Origin: M55B154 sp964345775
GTDB lineage: Bacteria; Spirochaetota; UBA4802; UB4802
Direction of reading: 5' to 3'
Assembly (NCBI GenBank): GCA_964345775.1
Contig: CAYFSO010000111.1
Coordinates: 1 to 10,040, forward strand
DNA: 10,040 nucleotides
Shown here piece by piece: positions 6,347 through 10,040 of the stretch; position 1 is the stretch's first letter; every line of letters begins with the position of its first letter. The notes under the pieces were generated by a model. The model worked only from the letters and a program-made list of their open reading frames with translations, made no database searches and was not told where the DNA came from. The translations under genes and the position numbers were made by a program.

Positions 6347-7971
6347 GTCGAGATAATATGGATACGAAAACCTTGCAATCACTCAAAAAAGACGAACTTA
6401 TTCAGATGATCCATGATCTCCAGCTGAAATGCGACCTTCAGGAGAAGGGCATCGACGAAGAGCAGGTGAACTTCAAGAACCTCGTGGAAGCCGCCTCGGA
6501 TATCATATTCGTTTTGGACAGCCAGGGAAACCTGATCTACCGCAACAGGGCCTGGGAGGAACTCTTCCCCTATACCAGGGAGGAGGCCATCGGCATGCAT
6601 TACTCAGTCTACCTGCCTGCCATAGAGATCGATCGTGCCACCACGGTGTTCAACCAGATTCTGAACGAAGGTGAATCCATACAGAACGAGAAGATGAAAA
6701 CATACGACCAGGAAGGGAACGTGGTCTACCTCATGGCCAACCTTTCGCCAATACGGGATGCCGGCGGCGAGATAACCGGCCTGTTCGGCATACTGCGGAA
6801 CATCACCGAGATGCACCTGATGGAGAAAAAGCTGAAAGAGAATACCAGGCGCCTTGAAGAAAAGGTAAAGGAACAGCTGAGGCAGGCCGAGGAGTTGAAA
6901 CGGGTCACATCCCTGAACGACGAGATCATCAACAATTCACCCATAGGCATTTTTACCATAGATCCAACCGGCATCATTTTAACCGAAAACCCGGCATTGA
7001 AGAAGATCATCGGCTATTCCGGCAACGAGTCCCGTATAGGGCTGAACGTGACCGAGCTCGAAGGTTTTTTTGATATAGACCTGAGCAGGTACCTGGACGA
7101 GATCACCATAAAGAAAAAGCCGGTGGCATTGAAAAACCTGCAGTACCAGCCCATCGAACAGGAGAGGGTACTTACCCTGAACATACGGGCAAACCCCATC
7201 CTGGATTACGACAAGCAGGTGAAAAGCATTCTCATAATCGTGGAGGACGCCACCGAGCAGGCACAGATACAGAAACGAATGCAGCGGGCAGAAAAGCTGT
7301 CGGCAATGGGGCTGCTTGCAGCCGGCGTGTCATACGAGCTCAAGGTACCCATCAACCTGCTCACCATTGACCTGAACTTCATTGAGAACAATATTGACGA
7401 GCAGAGCCCCATGCGTGACTATGTGCATTCGATGAAAGAAGAGCTTGGGCGCATCAGCCAGATAACAGAACAGCTGTTAAACCTGGGCAAGCCCAGCGAG
7501 GACGAAAAAGAAGAGTTCGAGGTACACAAGCTGATCACCAGTCACCCCATCAAGATAATGCTGAACAGGATGCAGAAGGACGGCTTCAACGTGGAAACAT
7601 CTCTACCGGAAGACAGTCCCCGTATACGGGCACGAAAAAGCCAGCTTACCCAGGCATTGCTGCACATTATCGCCAACGCTGAAGAGGCGATGCCGGAGGG
7701 AGGCGACCTGAAGGTCAGTATAGATTCATATAAGAAGAATAATGAAACATTCGCGATGATCGCCATACAGGACACCGGGATAGGTATACCTGCTGAGAAC
7801 ATGCAGAAAATATTCCAGCCCTTTTTTAGCACCAAGGGGCAGAAGTCAACAGGCCTGGGGCTGATGGTAACCTATTCCATAATCGAGAACGCCGGTGGTG
7901 CCATAGGGGTAAAGAGCGCGCCCGGCGAAGGTACATCCTTTAAGATCGTATTACCGGCAGTTGCAGAGTAA
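6343..7971 (+). CDS. Soluble two-PAS sensor histidine-kinase-like protein lacking the phosphoacceptor His
   Basis: This 542-residue protein has no signal peptide or transmembrane helix. After a coiled N-terminus (1-40) comes PAS1 (about 44-156: SDIIFVLDSQGNLIYRN at 52-68, ILRNIT at 150-155), then a charged coiled coil (160-190). PAS2 follows (about 195-305: NSPIGIFTIDPTGII at 198-212, IIVEDATE at 298-305), then HisKA (about 308-385) and HATPase_c (about 395-540). The ATP site looks intact: N-box ANAEEAM with N445, G1 box DTGIGIP with D477, F-box FQPFFSTK, and G2 STGLGL with G504 and G506. The H-box reads GVSYELKVPI, so the universal histidine is Tyr331 (codon TAC at 7333-7335). The family normally transfers phosphate from this histidine to a response regulator, and none is encoded nearby. 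The protein may be a pseudokinase-type ATP-dependent sensor, or may use a different acceptor. It overlaps the preceding gene by 4 bases; an internal ATG at 6358 is a possible alternative start. Confidence 0.9.
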   Translation: MSRDNMDTKTLQSLKKDELIQMIHDLQLKCDLQEKGIDEEQVNFKNLVEAASDIIFVLDSQGNLIYRNRAWEELFPYTREEAIGMHYSVYLPAIEIDRATTVFNQILNEGESIQNEKMKTYDQEGNVVYLMANLSPIRDAGGEITGLFGILRNITEMHLMEKKLKENTRRLEEKVKEQLRQAEELKRVTSLNDEIINNSPIGIFTIDPTGIILTENPALKKIIGYSGNESRIGLNVTELEGFFDIDLSRYLDEITIKKKPVALKNLQYQPIEQERVLTLNIRANPILDYDKQVKSILIIVEDATEQAQIQKRMQRAEKLSAMGLLAAGVSYELKVPINLLTIDLNFIENNIDEQSPMRDYVHSMKEELGRISQITEQLLNLGKPSEDEKEEFEVHKLITSHPIKIMLNRMQKDGFNVETSLPEDSPRIRARKSQLTQALLHIIANAEEAMPEGGDLKVSIDSYKKNNETFAMIAIQDTGIGIPAENMQKIFQPFFSTKGQKSTGLGLMVTYSIIENAGGAIGVKSAPGEGTSFKIVLPAVAE

Positions 7972-7988
7972 AGGGGGATGCAAAGAAT

Positions 7989-9491
7989 ATGAGCAAACGA
8001 AACAACCCTGATTCAGGACAGAAAACATACCTGAACGACGCGGAGTCCATCCTTGAAAAGGACGGCTATTTCATAATTTCACCCGATGATTCACAACAGG
8101 ACGGTATTGACGCGGGGGCTGCCCAGAAAGCCCATGAACCTGAATACTCGGGCCCCGTAAGGACAGAACAGATCGAGAAGAAACCCGGACTCGAGCCCGA
8201 ACACATGCAGGTACGGGGCAAGGCGGCCCAGTCAGAAACCTACGATATTCCAACCATACTGGAATACCTGCGCTGGCACATGGAGCGTATCTCAGCCAAC
8301 GTCATAGGCCGTGACGAGATCATCAGGCAGGCCATGTACGCAATACTTACCCGTGAACACATGCTCCTGCTGTCACGTACGGGTATGGCAAAGTCATACC
8401 TGGCCAATTATATTTTCAACACTTTTGACAACGTGCGTACATTCGCTTCCCAGGCCAGCAAGGAGCAGACCCCTGATAATTATTTCGGGCCATACAACAT
8501 AGAAGAATTCAAGAAGGGACGAATACGGCACAACATCCACGGCTCAATAATTGAGGCAAACCTTGTTTTCCTCGACGAGTTTTTCGATGCCAGTGACGTG
8601 GTGCTCAGGTCGCTTCTCTCGGTACTGAACGAGCGCAAGTTCGTGAACGGCCCCGAACAGATAGACGCCGCCATTCATACTGCCATCGCCACCGCCAACT
8701 ACATGCGTATGAACGAGGTGACCGAGGCGGTGCTTGACAGGTTTACCTACAAGTCCATAATTCCCGAGGATTCCAACGTGTACACGCAGCTCCTCATCGA
8801 CCATACCTACGCCTTCAGCAGGGGAAAGGCCATTGAACCTGACAAGAAGATCCCTTTCACCCAGATAATATATATATCCGATATCGTCAGGAACAAGAGC
8901 AGGGAAACAAAAATAGAGATACCGGATTTTGTGTATTTCATGAAGAATATCGTCACCAACAAGTTCGTCAGCGACATGAGAAAAAGTGACTACAAGTTTT
9001 TTATAAGTCCGCGTAAACAGGCAAAACTTTCAGACTTCCTTCGGGCATCCGCACTGCTCAACGGCAGGTACGAAGTGAACATGGACGATCTTAAGGACAT
9101 GTACCTTGCCCTGTGTACCCTGAACAGCTTCGTCTCGGTAAAGGCACGGGACAAGTCTGAAAAGGACGTATACCTTGACGCGTACCAGCAGACCATGGTG
9201 CATTTTAACGCCACCGGTGCCATTCAGCAGATAGAATTTTTGCTGAACATACGCAAGATATTCCAGGAGATCCACGAGAACCCGGAGAAAAAGGATAAGC
9301 TCATGGCATCACAGGGACTGTTCCAGGGACTGCGGTCGCTGTTGAAAAAGATATTCCCGGGCAAGACCAGGGATGACGAGGAGATCACCCTGGAGACACT
9401 TAAGAAAAGCATCTCCGATCTCAATCCCGCGGTTGAGGAAGTACGGGAACTGAAGGAAGGTATCCTGAAAGACTATGCGGGTATAGTCTGA
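7989..9491 (+). CDS. RavA-like MoxR family AAA+ ATPase
   Basis: The product (500 residues) belongs to the MoxR AAA+ family, whose members act with VWA proteins to remodel or activate protein complexes. A polar, probably disordered N-terminal extension covers 1-84. The AAA+ core (about 88-265) includes NVIGRDE (104-110), a P-loop SRTGMAKS (129-136, K135), the RavA-like phrase TPDNYFGP (161-168), Walker B VFLDEFF (D196, E197), LLSVLNERKFVNG, and DRF with D250 and R251 as the probable arginine finger. A lid and extra helical region fill 270-500, with charged coils near 415-440. The P-loop lacks its first glycine (Ser129). The length equals that of E. coli RavA (498), but I cannot recognise its LARA domain. 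The gene starts 17 bases after the kinase-like gene behind a GGGGG run (7973-7977), and the VWA partner follows directly. The target complex is unknown. Confidence 0.9.
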   Translation: MSKRNNPDSGQKTYLNDAESILEKDGYFIISPDDSQQDGIDAGAAQKAHEPEYSGPVRTEQIEKKPGLEPEHMQVRGKAAQSETYDIPTILEYLRWHMERISANVIGRDEIIRQAMYAILTREHMLLLSRTGMAKSYLANYIFNTFDNVRTFASQASKEQTPDNYFGPYNIEEFKKGRIRHNIHGSIIEANLVFLDEFFDASDVVLRSLLSVLNERKFVNGPEQIDAAIHTAIATANYMRMNEVTEAVLDRFTYKSIIPEDSNVYTQLLIDHTYAFSRGKAIEPDKKIPFTQIIYISDIVRNKSRETKIEIPDFVYFMKNIVTNKFVSDMRKSDYKFFISPRKQAKLSDFLRASALLNGRYEVNMDDLKDMYLALCTLNSFVSVKARDKSEKDVYLDAYQQTMVHFNATGAIQQIEFLLNIRKIFQEIHENPEKKDKLMASQGLFQGLRSLLKKIFPGKTRDDEEITLETLKKSISDLNPAVEEVRELKEGILKDYAGIV

Positions 9492-9498
9492 TTTTACC

Positions 9499-9503
9499 GG
9501 AGG
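9499..9503 (+). promoter_or_regulatory. Ribosome binding site of the VWA gene
   Basis: GGAGG ends 7 bases before TTG 9511 but only 1 base before ATG 9505. Spacing favours the TTG, although ATG is the stronger start codon. The two starts differ by only two residues. Confidence 0.6.
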
Positions 9504-9510
9504 CATGGTC

Positions 9511-10040
9511 TTGAGCAACACCCTCTCAGCATCTCCATTGAATAAGCCCGAACGCCCAAGCCTGGACTTCTTCGAGTACTGGGACTCCTTTGGCCTCTTC
9601 GATGAGCTGCAGGTAGTACTACCTCCCCAGTTTTTCGTCATCTTCGAGATAGCACAGGTGGTGTTCACCCCCGAACTCATATCAGAGGCCCTCAGCGCCG
9701 TTGAGGACATCTCCCGGGAAGAGAAGATCGAGGCCCCCGACCGTGACGAGTCCATCCTCTACAACAGGATGGAGAAGATATCACCGGTCAGCGATCACAT
9801 GGAGATAGATAACTATAGAACAATATTCGAATTAAAAAAGGCCCTCCCCCGTGAGCTGGCATGGGAAGATGAAATTTTCGACATCAAGCTTCTGAAACAT
9901 CAGCTGCTGGTGAGAAGGTTTTACGAATCCAAGATGGACAAGTTCAAGGCCATCTCCACCATGCAGGACGAATCCGGCAGGCAGGCAAACCGGTTTGACC
10001 AGAAATTTTACCTGCTGCTTGACCGCTCCCGCTCCATGGA
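9511..10040 (+). CDS. ViaA-like VWA-domain protein, partner of the MoxR ATPase (partial, 3' end outside window)
   Basis: The frame is open to the window edge, giving 176 complete codons plus a partial one. The first 160 or so residues are helical and charged. They include a hydrophobic segment near FFVIFEIAQVVF and a stretch ALPRELAWEDEIFDIKLLKH (from residue 111) that continues with a basic helix. This layout resembles the region before the VWA domain in E. coli ViaA (LPPEL, then a helix ending QLLTYR). The VWA domain begins at FYLLLDRSRSM. Asp171, Ser173 and Ser175 form the DxSxS metal-ion-dependent adhesion site, with arginine where DxSGS has glycine. VWA partners of MoxR ATPases are thought to recognise the substrate. 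The remaining MIDAS residues lie beyond the window. The start is TTG 9511 by ribosome binding site spacing, or ATG 9505 six bases upstream. It lies about 19 bases after the MoxR stop, in the same operon. Confidence 0.85.
   Translation, partial: MSNTLSASPLNKPERPSLDFFEYWDSFGLFDELQVVLPPQFFVIFEIAQVVFTPELISEALSAVEDISREEKIEAPDRDESILYNRMEKISPVSDHMEIDNYRTIFELKKALPRELAWEDEIFDIKLLKHQLLVRRFYESKMDKFKAISTMQDESGRQANRFDQKFYLLLDRSRSM

Noticed and set aside
9309..9755. Minus-strand open frame spanning the MoxR/VWA junction (148 codons)
   Set aside because: It is antisense to two recognisable genes, with serine-rich low-complexity content typical of shadow frames.

Overview
The window comes from a Gram-negative bacterium of roughly balanced base composition. 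A Sec signal peptide on a periplasmic-type phosphoesterase and clear Shine-Dalgarno sites (AGAGGTGA before adk, GGAG before comM, GGAGG before the last gene) support this. The long adenylate kinase, with a cysteine/histidine LID and the N-terminal pattern MNVLIFGPNGSGKGTQ, recalls deltaproteobacterial and related lineages, and a spirochaete-like relative is also possible. The phylum cannot be fixed from this sequence alone.

Layout. Bases 195-5623 hold four genes on the minus strand. In order of transcription (right to left) they are a DusB-like tRNA-dihydrouridine synthase, an adenylate kinase, a membrane-anchored 5'-nucleotidase-type metallophosphoesterase and a ComM/YifB AAA+ protein. Each is separated by a gap with its own signals: a long palindrome at the dus/adk junction, an intrinsic terminator after adk, and a hairpin against the comM ribosome binding site. 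They look like mostly independent housekeeping units, not one operon. A 333-base divergent gap (5624-5956) holds a palindromic dispersed repeat and a sigma70-like promoter.

Bases 5957-10040 hold a compact plus-strand operon of four genes: a small four-helix membrane protein (AtpI-like), a soluble two-PAS histidine-kinase-like protein, a RavA-like MoxR AAA+ ATPase, and the start of a ViaA-like von Willebrand factor A (VWA) protein that runs off the right edge. The genes overlap by 4 bases or are separated by 17-19 bases, so co-transcription is very likely. The kinase-like protein has intact ATP-binding boxes but a tyrosine (Tyr331) where the phosphoaccepting histidine belongs. Together with the MoxR/VWA pair this suggests a sensor-controlled AAA+/VWA remodelling system with non-canonical signalling. 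This is the most interesting content of the window.

Two kinds of dispersed palindromic repeat are visible. One is a GCG-rich element with about 9-base periodicity (one arm at 157-186, two arms at 5723-5791). The other is an 18-bp-stem palindrome (4671-4723) whose left half supplies, on the opposite strand, the last five codons and stop of dus. No tRNA, rRNA, CRISPR array, insertion sequence or phage gene was recognised.
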